Assembly: GCA_025766275.1 (NCBI GenBank)
Contig: JAFKAC010000007.1
Location: 2,170,001-2,234,000, forward strand
Length of the DNA stretch: 64,000 nucleotides
Reading direction: 5' to 3'
Source of the DNA: Lactarius indigo
Lineage: Eukaryota; Basidiomycota; Agaricomycetes; Russulales; Russulaceae
In this document: positions 12,769 through 20,854 of the stretch, piece after piece
Numbering within the stretch: position 1 is the first letter of the stretch
Layout: each line of letters starts with the position of its first letter
Notes under the pieces: generated by a model
What the model was told of the DNA's origin: nothing
The model's input: only the letters and a program-made list of their open reading frames with translations
Database searches by the model: none
Translations under genes and position numbers: made by a program

Positions 12769-13180
12769 ACACAGCGGCCCCAGCGTACACAATTCAAACC
12801 CCACGTTACGACGGGCACCTACACCGAGCCCATCCAAGACATGAAGAGACCTCTGAACGTCGAACTCAAGTTGCAAACAGCCGTAAACGTCACCACAGAA
12901 TGAACAAATGTCAAGGCACCCAAGACATCAAACAACATTCAACGGCACAACTTCATTTCGACCCGGTGCACAAAGGCGCCTCAGAAGCACTCAACACTTG
13001 GCGCAACGCTACGCCACTTCTTCGTTAGGAGTGGGGAGGTTTAAATGGAAGGGGAGAGAAAGAAGTCAGACGAAGGACGCAAATCAGGTCACGTTAGAAC
13101 ATACAAAGTGAAGTGCTACATAGGGTTCTGTACCCCAAAGCGCACGGAAATGGAATCAAAAAAAAAAAAAAAAAAAAAAA

Positions 13181-13192
13181 AGATAGTGCCCT
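13181..13192. repeat. LINE target-site duplication, right copy
   Basis: AGATAGTGCCCT directly after the poly(A) tail, and continuous with the P450 C exon that follows. Confidence 0.95.
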
Positions 13193-13909
13193 CGGGGATG
13201 GACATGCCTTCGTACCAGTCGTCCACGGTCGAGCCGGGTCGACGCATGCGACCCACCAAAGGGAACTATTGAGGACCCGCGCAGCCTACAACTTCATCAA
13301 GCTCGTCGTGGGCGCGGGCTTGGACATCAGGATACACGAGCATGGCGAAAAGCCACCAATGGAGCATAGTAGACGTTGTCTCGCCACGCACGGCGCTACA
13401 TGCCTTCAGATTCTCGAGGCCTGTCTCAAAGTCTATGTTAGGGGGACATACAGCGTGTCGCCAGCAACCCAGGCCTGCTTGAGTTTTGAAAGGCCACGTT
13501 TTTTTCTCGGAGTTTTGATCATGGCAGCACCGAAACTTGGTCGATCAATCCGACCAGCGCATACCAAGTCATTAGGAACTCTCCGAGAAGACGCCAAAAC
13601 ATGAGTGAGTCCTGAACAAACCAGTACTGTACGTCGCTTTTCCGCTTGGCTGACCTGCGTTATACTTGAGAGGAGACAGACGATCGGTACAACGATGTAT
13701 CACGCAGAAAGAAAGTATCACATGCGAGGCCAAGGACCAAGACCAACAAAATCAAAAACTAATGACTTCGGGCTGGGCACACGAGGCATCCTCAACAACA
13801 GTGGATTTGAACTGACTCTTCGCTAAGTTATTCAGAAGCACAACATATTTCAAAAGTTAGGCAGGACATCTGTACAAATATGAGAAACCAAGAGTCAAGG
13901 GATGTAACG

Positions 13910-16102
13910 TCAAGCTTGAGCATTCTCTCTAATCAAATCTTCTGCGACCTGGTCTCTTGGAGTGACGGAACACTCGAACTTTGCTGGGTAACTGTAAGGG
14001 ATCACTAGTAAGGGCCAAGAGATGGCTGCAGCAATTGAAGGGGCTACGCACCATGTGACATCGTTGACCTCGAGCGTTGAACTGACTGGGATTTCGCGAC
14101 CGTTCTCATCTTTTGCCTTGGTAACATTGAAAACAGAGAGCACAGACACGACGACCATGAAAAGTGTCGTGTCTACCAAGTGACGCCCAGGGCAGATCCG
14201 TTTGCCACTGCCAAATGCAAGGGAGATGGTCGGGTCATCTCTGAATGTTCCATCTTCGTTCAGGAATCGCTCGGGATTGAATATTTCCGGATCTGGATAC
14301 AATTCCGGGTTGTGTAGGATCCCCCTAGAGACCTCCTCTCGGAAAAACATCAGGAAAAACAGTTCATAGTACATACCACGAGTTAACGATCACCATCGAA
14401 CCTATCAAATTGGTCCTCAGCAACGGTCCACAGATATTTCAATCTAGTGACATGGCAACCTTTTGGAATGAAGAATCCTCGGTAGACACTATCCTCGGTT
14501 GATGAATGGGGGACACCTTGGAAAAATGATGAGATACTCTGATTCACCCACAGGAGAGGAACTCGTACCCAGGGGCCCGATGATTTGCCACCTGATCAGC
14601 TCCTTGCAGATTGCCTCAATGTATGGAAGACGCGATCTGTCGTTGAAAGTTGGAAGCCTGTCTCTCGATACGACGGAGTCGATTTGAGCTTGCGCCCGTC
14701 TCTGTACCTCTGGATAGAGGGAGAGTGCAACGAAGAGGGAAGTTGTGGTGGATGCGCTCTGATAGGGAGCTCAATTGTTGAAGGAGACTCAGACTCGAAA
14801 GCCCAAACACGCACTGTGTCCACGCCGGCTGATGTTCACGATCAGCATCTCGTTCCTTCATATTAGATAGAAAGATTCACCTTCATACATGGAACCCAGG
14901 ACTTGTTTGACGAGGTTCTCCTGCATTTGTTGCTCGGGGCCATTCAGACTTTCTACCTCCAGGAGTTGATCACGGGCCAGCGATGATACTGCTGTTCCGT
15001 CTCGCTAGATGGCCATAGTTGAGACGTACTGCGTGACATGAATGACTCATACACGTCATGACCACGAACCATAGCCTTTTTCACAAAATCCATGGGTTCA
15101 TTCATTGTCCTCTGACCGAGTTCTCTGCCTAGCCGAGCCAGCGGTTCATAGCTAAGCCAAGGGACCCATGAAGGGATATGTCGCACTGAAGACGGTTATC
15201 AGTTTTTCCAGACAGTGATCACGAAGTGGGGATTTATACGGAATGGGAAGTGGTTTACTAGAGCTGCTCCAGGTAGAAGTAAACGACTCAGCGTGTGAAC
15301 CAGTTCCACTGGAGCCTTGGTTATTTCGTCATTCTCCTTTAGGTCATACCCATACACAAGAGACATGATAAGTCGTCCATGAGATCTGTAAAACCATTTC
15401 AAGCGTGCAGTGTGAGCTAATGAAGAGAACCACTGACAAATCAACATGGCTGCGGAAGTCCGCGGGAGCTGCAAGGAGCCAACTCAGGAGCGTGCGTGTA
15501 TTTTCTTCTATCTTGTGGTGGTATTGAGTCACCGCACCAGGACGAAGGTTGCGATCCGCGATCTTTCGTCTCTCACGCCAGTGCTCTCCGTACCTGGTGA
15601 ATGGCAAGAGCCATTCTATGTCCATTCTACAGTGTCAGATGACGGTCAGTGAGGGGTCACAGAAACAGCAACGAGGCCAACGAGCAGTGAATCTACGCAC
15701 ATTTCGGGCATTGGCCAGGCAGGACGATCCGAGTAGATATCCCCTCGCTTTTCGAGTAGGTCTTTGGCCACAGACGGGGAACAGAGCACCACGACAGATT
15801 GTCCAAGGACTTGAAGGTACAGAATGTCGCCTGGCAAATGTGAGAGCTAGTTCAGTGAATGGCGAACATCATCTCGCAATGACATCACACGAACTGTATT
15901 TCTTGGACATTTCTGCGTAAGTAATCCATGGCAATTGTTTCGGAGAGTCGAGTAAATTGCCAATTATTGGCCATGGTTTTGGACCAGGCGGATAAGGGAG
16001 CCCTCTCCTTCTTTTGTGATCACGGAAGGCGAATAATAGGTACAGAAAAAGGGATGCCATGATAATATCTACCGCTGTGATGAAGGTGGGCGCCCTCATC
16101 AT
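13910..16102 (-). CDS. Cytochrome P450, copy D (different family, many introns)
   Basis: The start is ATG at 16102 (MMRAPTF), followed by an anchor helix (about residues 8-25) and the hinge PYPPGPKPWPIIGN. By eye the coding parts join across about a dozen short GT-AG introns: SKKY then DILYLQVLGQ, the C-helix WRERRKIADRNL, an NGTAVSSLARDQLLEVE block, the I-helix AGVDT (split by an intron), ExxR as KELIRW, GVPHSSTEDSVYRG, the meander FNPERFLNEDG and the haem loop FGSGKRICPG. The stop is at 13910. No frame-breaking lesion is needed, so it is probably functional. It shares only general P450 motifs with the other copies and resembles the large OrdA-like (O-methylsterigmatocystin oxidoreductase-type) Agaricomycete families. 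It sits between ruined copy C and the DNA transposon. Confidence 0.85.
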
Positions 16103-16408
16103 GGTGGGGGCGAGGGCGAACCCATAGTAAGGGCCGTGACATTGTTATATACGGGAATCTGGCACTGGGAGTTCTTTTTTTTTTTTTTTTATTGCACTGG
16201 GAGTTCCCGTTCATTCTTCAGACTACAAGGAACCCGAACTGTGTGGACAGTCGTTGACTGGAAGTCGGAAGTCAGGTAATGCCATAATGCACCATGCATC
16301 ATGATCTGCATCAAGATCTGCATCTTTGATACGTTACTTGTTAATATTCAATTACTAAGCTGACTTATATACTCTATGGCTGATTACGGAGAACAAACAA
16401 TCGAACTT
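16103..16408. other. Upstream region of P450 D
   Basis: Short intergenic stretch between the D start codon and the DNA transposon terminus. It contains the poly(T) micro-insertion at 16175-16193 and a run of ATGCATCATGATCTGCATC-type words near 16290-16325. The D promoter must lie here, but no core element is obvious. Confidence 0.5.
16175..16193 (-). mobile_element. Poly(A)-tail-only retro-insertion (19 bp)
   Basis: T16 plus ATT is flanked by perfect 13 bp direct repeats, GCACTGGGAGTTC, at 16162-16174 and 16194-16206. The form is that of a LINE-mediated insertion so 5'-truncated that only the tail remains. It lies 60-105 bp upstream of the P450 D start codon, in its 5' leader or promoter. 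Confidence 0.75.
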
Positions 16409-16640
16409 CATCAGCATTCGAACATGTTCCTGTATTTTACTTAATTTTACTTGGTACCCGATTAAGTAAAATCCAGGACCATTTTCGTCAAGTAAAATCC
16501 AGTAGGTCCTTGCCCTGGATTTTACTTAGATTTGTCCGGAATTTACTTGACGCGCCTGGATTTTGATTCGGTAAAATAATCTCAGGGAATTCATGTAAAT
16601 TCCAGGGCACTTTCCGGGCCTTTCAAGTCGTCTTTCCAGG
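16409..16640. repeat. Left terminal inverted repeat and subterminal repeats of the DNA transposon
   Basis: The terminal CATCAGCATTCGAACA is followed by at least six direct or inverted copies of a GGATTTTACTT / AAGTAAAATCC word between 16434 and 16620. Such arrays are typical transposase binding sites in CACTA-like elements. The outermost 34 bp match the right end in inverted orientation. Confidence 0.8.
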
Positions 16641-16888
16641 CGATTCCAGTTAATCCAGCTCCAAAAAACATCATCGAAGAAAACATATATCATTCACGTG
16701 TGACACGGTACCAGGCACTCTGGCCACTGCAGCCCGTAACAAAATTGAAAGAAAGTATTCGAAACGCAACCCGAGTGCTCTAATTAATTGTCCACAAGGC
16801 ACGCACGTATGTCTTCGTTGTCATCGATGAGGCTTTGAAGACCATAAGAATACCCTTGACGACGGGTTTTCGATGGTGACATGAACGG

Positions 16889-17364
16889 TGTTACGATTCT
16901 GTGCATTGAACCCTTACTGTACCGGTTGTGACTACGGCGGTAAGGTAGATTAGTCACGGACTCACGGCCTTAGGGCTTTACGATGTAGTACGATAGGAGA
17001 TTGCGCGTGATTGCTGACTGGACTCTGACTCGATCCTAGTACTAGTAGTAGTAGTATTAGGATTGCGTCACTTACGCGATACGTTGGACGCTACACTACT
17101 GTGACTCATAGCAGCGCTTGAAAGCCTGCTTTTCTTGTATTTAAGGTAGCTGCGGAAGACCAAGAAACGCCATCTTGGTCTTCTTCAATCGTCACTTCTT
17201 GTCTCACGTTCTATTCGCCTCTAAGGAGAGTGTCTCCTAAATCCCTAGCGTCTTCGCACGTCTAGAACCCGCCTTCGTGCCATACGCCATCGAGCGTGAC
17301 CAGCTAAGTTACCAAAGTCGCCTTATCGAAGCTCAAGTCGAGCTAACGTCGTGACGGCGTTACA
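16889..17364 (+). repeat. 5' LTR of the Ty3 element
   Basis: 476 bp with TG...CA ends. A TATA-like TATTTAA at 17138-17144 precedes by 34 nt an ATCTTGGTCTT at 17172-17182 that is complementary to the PBS, marking a likely RNA start. It also carries a CTAGTAGTAGTAGT microsatellite near 17042. Confidence 0.95.
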
Positions 17365-17366
17365 TT

Positions 17367-17377
17367 AAGACCAAGAT
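17367..17377 (+). promoter_or_regulatory. Self-complementary primer-binding site of the Ty3 element
   Basis: AAGACCAAGAT starts two bases after the LTR. It is the exact reverse complement of ATCTTGGTCTT (17172-17182) inside the LTR, 34 nt downstream of the TATA-like box. This 11 nt match is the arrangement of Tf1/sushi elements, in which the 5' end of the transcript primes reverse transcription. No TGG expected for a tRNA 3' end is present. Confidence 0.75.
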
Positions 17378-17384
17378 TACCATT

Positions 17385-19373
17385 GTGGCGACTGTCAACA
17401 CCAGAGACCAGTGGACGAACTTCCGTCCTTACCACCTAGAACGGAGAGGAGATCGCAACGTACCAACCCGATTCCTAGGAGCAGCCAGGTGGAGAGACCG
17501 AGGAGACGAAACCGGATACTTTGTAGAGTTCAACGGACCTACAAGGTTCAGACCTGTTGAGTTCAATTTCGACCACCTGTGTTGGGTAGAAATTACGTGG
17601 AACCCCATAGACCACCGCTGGGACGTCGTTAGACCAGCAGGAAGACAGTATCAGTGCGACATCGACGCACGCGAGCTCAACTCACGAGCCGACTGGGGGC
17701 CTGTCGACGGCCAGTTACGAGAACATTCCACCGGGGAAGCGGTTAGCGAAGAAACAGAAGAGGACGAGCAAAGCGAGGAAAATCGACCCGCAAGTGTCGG
17801 GCCTATCGAGCAATATACCATTCAACAAGCTGAGTCTCTACACATCTCAGACCAGCCAGAAGTCATTCACGTACAATCACCAGCGGCAGAGATGGCAACT
17901 ACCACCATGACGGCCGAAGAAGTTATGCAAGTCAGGGAGCAAGCGGCACGAGAAGCCGCTGAAGCAATTAGACAAGAGTCACAACGCAACCTCATGCCCA
18001 TTAATCCGGAAACAGGGCATCGCATGACGGCAGATGACGCAGCAATCTTTCGAGCTATCGGACCCGATCAAGGAGACCCCCCGTCAGGGGGCGGACGACG
18101 ACAAGGACTATCACTAGACCCTCCACCAGGATGGGGAGGGCCGCCAGGAGGAGACTTCCCTCGACGCCCCGGAGGAGGAGGGAACCCACCAGATCTCCCA
18201 AACAACCCACCAGGAGGAGGAACCCCAGACGGAAACGGAGGAGGAGGCCCACCAGGAGGAGGAGGAGGACACGGACATGAGAAATTGACCGGTGAACCTC
18301 CCACAATTTTTGACGGGGATCGTACTAAAGTAGACTCATTCCTCACGCAATGGCACGTATACTGGGGGATGAACCTCGACACCTCGGTCATGCGCAACGA
18401 CTACCAACGAAGCCTCCTATTTCTATCCTATATAAAGGGGGTATCAGTCAGCGAATGGGTACTCTCGTACCTTAAGTGGCTCAACCGACAGATACAACGA
18501 GGGATAGATCAACATACGAGAGACCTGTGGAACGCGGTGGCAGAGGGTTTTAATCAAAGGTTCGTTAACACCCTTGAACGAGAACAGGCTCAAGCGCTCC
18601 TAAGGAAGGGGCTTAAAATGATTGACAGGGACATCGACAAATACGTCAACGAGTTTGAAGAAGCCGCTAGGAAAGCGGGATACCGACTCAACGACCCCCA
18701 AACCATCGACCTATTCACAAAAGGGCTGCCGAAGAAGTTGTATGAAAAGACCTACGACCTGGACGAACCAGAAACCTTCGACGAATGGAAACGGGCAACA
18801 CTCCGCCGGCAGCGGAACTACATTCACATTCGAGCAAGAGTGGACGAATACAAAGACACCAAGCCCAAGAAAGCGGGCAACGCTAACTGGACCATCCCGC
18901 AAAATCTCGCAAATCCCTGGGCAATGGACACATCCGCCGATCGAACAAAGGCCAGGTTGGCGGGGTCAGAGGAAATCGATTACGGAAAGCCACCGTACAC
19001 CAACCTACCCCCGTTTCCCCCAAGAGGAGGACCGGGCGCACGAGGAAGAGGCAGAGGGGGGATGCGTCGTGACCTAAGGACAGTCCTATGTTACAACTGT
19101 AACGCACCAGGCCACCTCTCACGAAATTGCCCCCATCCTCGACAGCCGCGGCAATGGCAGCCGCAGAACCCTGGGCCATCCAACGCCAGAATAGCGGAGA
19201 CCGATTATTACACCCAAGAAACACCACCGGCTCAGATACAGGCTGCCACCACAAGCAAGACCGCCGAAGAACGGGCCAAGGAATGGCTCACCGGAGTAGC
19301 CAACGCCCCCGATGACGTGAAGGACCTGATACTACAGGATTTGTGGGGAAAAGAGGGTTTTCAGAGCGCCTGA
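17385..19373 (+). CDS. gag: Ty3 Gag
   Basis: The open frame of 662 codons stops with TGA at 19371-19373. Residues about 1-120 are unassigned. A Gly/Pro-rich linker lies at about 225-300, a retrotransposon capsid domain at about 305-490 (EPPTIFDGDRTKVDSFLTQW, later RFVNTLEREQAQALL), and one knuckle, CYNCNAPGHLSRNC, at about 569-582. Gag forms the particle that packages the RNA. The frame opens at a GTG preceded by ACCATT. The first in-frame ATG is only at about residue 169, so the true start is uncertain. Its 3' end overlaps pol in the -1 frame. Confidence 0.85.
   Translation: MATVNTRDQWTNFRPYHLERRGDRNVPTRFLGAARWRDRGDETGYFVEFNGPTRFRPVEFNFDHLCWVEITWNPIDHRWDVVRPAGRQYQCDIDARELNSRADWGPVDGQLREHSTGEAVSEETEEDEQSEENRPASVGPIEQYTIQQAESLHISDQPEVIHVQSPAAEMATTTMTAEEVMQVREQAAREAAEAIRQESQRNLMPINPETGHRMTADDAAIFRAIGPDQGDPPSGGGRRQGLSLDPPPGWGGPPGGDFPRRPGGGGNPPDLPNNPPGGGTPDGNGGGGPPGGGGGHGHEKLTGEPPTIFDGDRTKVDSFLTQWHVYWGMNLDTSVMRNDYQRSLLFLSYIKGVSVSEWVLSYLKWLNRQIQRGIDQHTRDLWNAVAEGFNQRFVNTLEREQAQALLRKGLKMIDRDIDKYVNEFEEAARKAGYRLNDPQTIDLFTKGLPKKLYEKTYDLDEPETFDEWKRATLRRQRNYIHIRARVDEYKDTKPKKAGNANWTIPQNLANPWAMDTSADRTKARLAGSEEIDYGKPPYTNLPPFPPRGGPGARGRGRGGMRRDLRTVLCYNCNAPGHLSRNCPHPRQPRQWQPQNPGPSNARIAETDYYTQETPPAQIQAATTSKTAEERAKEWLTGVANAPDDVKDLILQDLWGKEGFQSA
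19355..19361 (+). promoter_or_regulatory. Putative -1 ribosomal frameshift heptamer (gag to pol)
   Basis: GGGTTTT is read in the gag frame as G GGT TTT, which fits the X XXY YYZ rule. A -1 slip moves ribosomes into a frame that stays open to the copia insertion point and, after excision, runs on into MADIKALVDSGATDNFI. The gag stop lies 10 nt downstream. Confidence 0.65.
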
Positions 19374-19469
19374 ACCCATCGGCCTGGGTGAGGGCTTTAA
19401 ATTGTAATTCTGTAATCATGACGCGCTTTCGCTCTCTTCGAATTCCAGTCTCGATTCGCACGAATTACC

Positions 19470-20076
19470 TGTTGATAAGTGGCCCGCGCGCACTTAGCGG
19501 CTCTAAAGGACTTGTAGATATGGACTGCTTTAGATAAGATATATTGAACCTGTAGATTAGATTATATGATCTGTACAATCTCGGACTTCTTAGCTTATCT
19601 ATGACATCATGTACAATGACATCATGTAGAACACTCTGGACTTTTCATTGTACTCTTCCCTTTGTTCTCTTTGCAGCGTTATCTTTATTGTGATGTCATT
19701 ATGATATCACTTACTTCTAGACTCTCCTTGTACTTTCTGTCCTTGTTCTCAGAACGTCCACTCCTTTGTCCATTTATAGAACAATAACTGTCTTGTAGTA
19801 CGTGACTAGTGTTACATCCCTTGTATAGTGTCACTCCCAGAAAGTGTATAAGTAGAGTAGCATGTACGGTCCTGGCCCACATCAGTTCTCACTGTTTGTG
19901 TGCCAGGTAAGCTCCCTTCCCTCCAATGTATAACATCAGTTCTCACTGTTTGTGTGCCAGACATCCTCTCTGCTTCACTACAAGACTCACCCTCTGCTGC
20001 TTACCAGTTGCACCCTATATCTCACCACAGACCTTTTGCCCTCTGTGAGTATAGGTTCTTCTTGTGCTGTTCATCA
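19470..20076 (+). repeat. 5' LTR of copia, with a 54 bp extra segment
   Basis: It carries 19907-19960, absent from the 3' LTR. The segment begins GTAAGC, ends GTGCCAG, and contains a second copy (19933-19960) of the 28 bp ending at 19906. Confidence 0.95.
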
Positions 20077-20088
20077 GGTTATGGGCCC
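20077..20088 (+). promoter_or_regulatory. Copia primer-binding site
   Basis: GGTTATGGGCCC directly abuts the 5' LTR. It is complementary to the anticodon-loop region of initiator tRNA-Met, as in Drosophila copia, where a tRNA half-molecule primes synthesis. That comparison is from memory. Confidence 0.75.
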
Positions 20089-20854
20089 TGGTGCCCTAGC
20101 CACTCCACTTGGCTGGTCACTGTCTTCCTAGGAGGACACACCAGGCTAAGGTCTGTCTGGGGCCTTACCAGCCTTGCCCAAGGCAGAGGACAGTGGGGCG
20201 CCACTTGTCTCTGCTTAGGAACCTCCTGTGTATGTACTGCCCAGTAGTCCTACTTTCACCCCTACTGTTTTCCTAGCCCCTGCGCTATGCGCAAGGAGAC
20301 TGGGTCTGGTAGCCCCTTAACTTCAAAATATCCAGGCGTGCATGGCCCACTGGGCTGTGTATTGTGGAGCTTAGCGCCAGCTGTCTCTGGTGCTCCACAC
20401 TGGGCGCAGGATCTCCTCACCATGGGAGTGTAAAACCTGGTTCAGGCTCTGGGGGGTGTTCACCTTATGGTGTTCTGCAACCAGATACCTGCCTTGTAGC
20501 GGCAATGGGAAAGGATTCAGTAAAGCCACTTGTGGCGATGAGGCAACCAATAGGCCGAGGAGGCTGAGGTAGACAGCCTTGGGCTCTGAAAGCATTCCCT
20601 TCACCTTCCCCCTGACGCAAACCATTTGAGCTGTGTCTTAGACACGTCCTGGCTGGCAGCTAGCTCATGGTATGGCAAAGGGACTCTCTCAACCTGGGCC
20701 TAGCCCTTGTATCACTGGCATACTATCAGGAGGCAGGACGCGCTAGCATTCTGGCCTTACAGAATCACAGACAGGAGTGGTACCCCCTATTTTATGTCTT
20801 GCAACTATGAAGCACTGTCGCTGACTGCTCCTCGGCGACAGATAAATCATCCCA

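Larger units (their letters stand above)
6887..13180 (+). mobile_element. Non-LTR retrotransposon (LINE), Tad-like, APE/RT/RNase H, full-length but defective
   Basis: This is a 6.3 kb element ending in about 23 A (from 13158). It is bounded by a perfect 12 bp target-site duplication, AGATAGTGCCCT, at 6875-6886 and 13181-13192. Order: short 5' UTR, ORF1 with coiled coil and CCHC knuckles (7040 to about 8700), then ORF2 with AP-endonuclease, reverse transcriptase, RNase H and a C-terminal zinc finger (about 8800-12770). Several frameshifts and stops break both ORFs. The domain set points to the fungal Tad1 clade, which is from memory. It landed in exon 6 of P450 C, in the opposite orientation to the gene. 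Confidence 0.95.
6590..13698 (-). pseudogene. Cytochrome P450 copy C, decayed and split by a LINE
   Basis: Two pieces of one gene flank the LINE. 6590-6886 corresponds to the C-terminal part of exon 6, and 13181-13698 to the N-terminal part of exon 6 back through exons 5 and 4. The junction reads continuously when the LINE and one 12 bp TSD are removed. Other damage: exon 7 is absent; a frameshift lies just before the haem loop (FGFGQRACSG survives in a second frame); the stretch between ELDEVVG and the PFG loop is deleted, removing the K-helix ExxR; and exons 1-3 are missing beyond about 13698. It cannot make a working enzyme. The intact paralogues B, F and G serve as reference. Confidence 0.9.
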
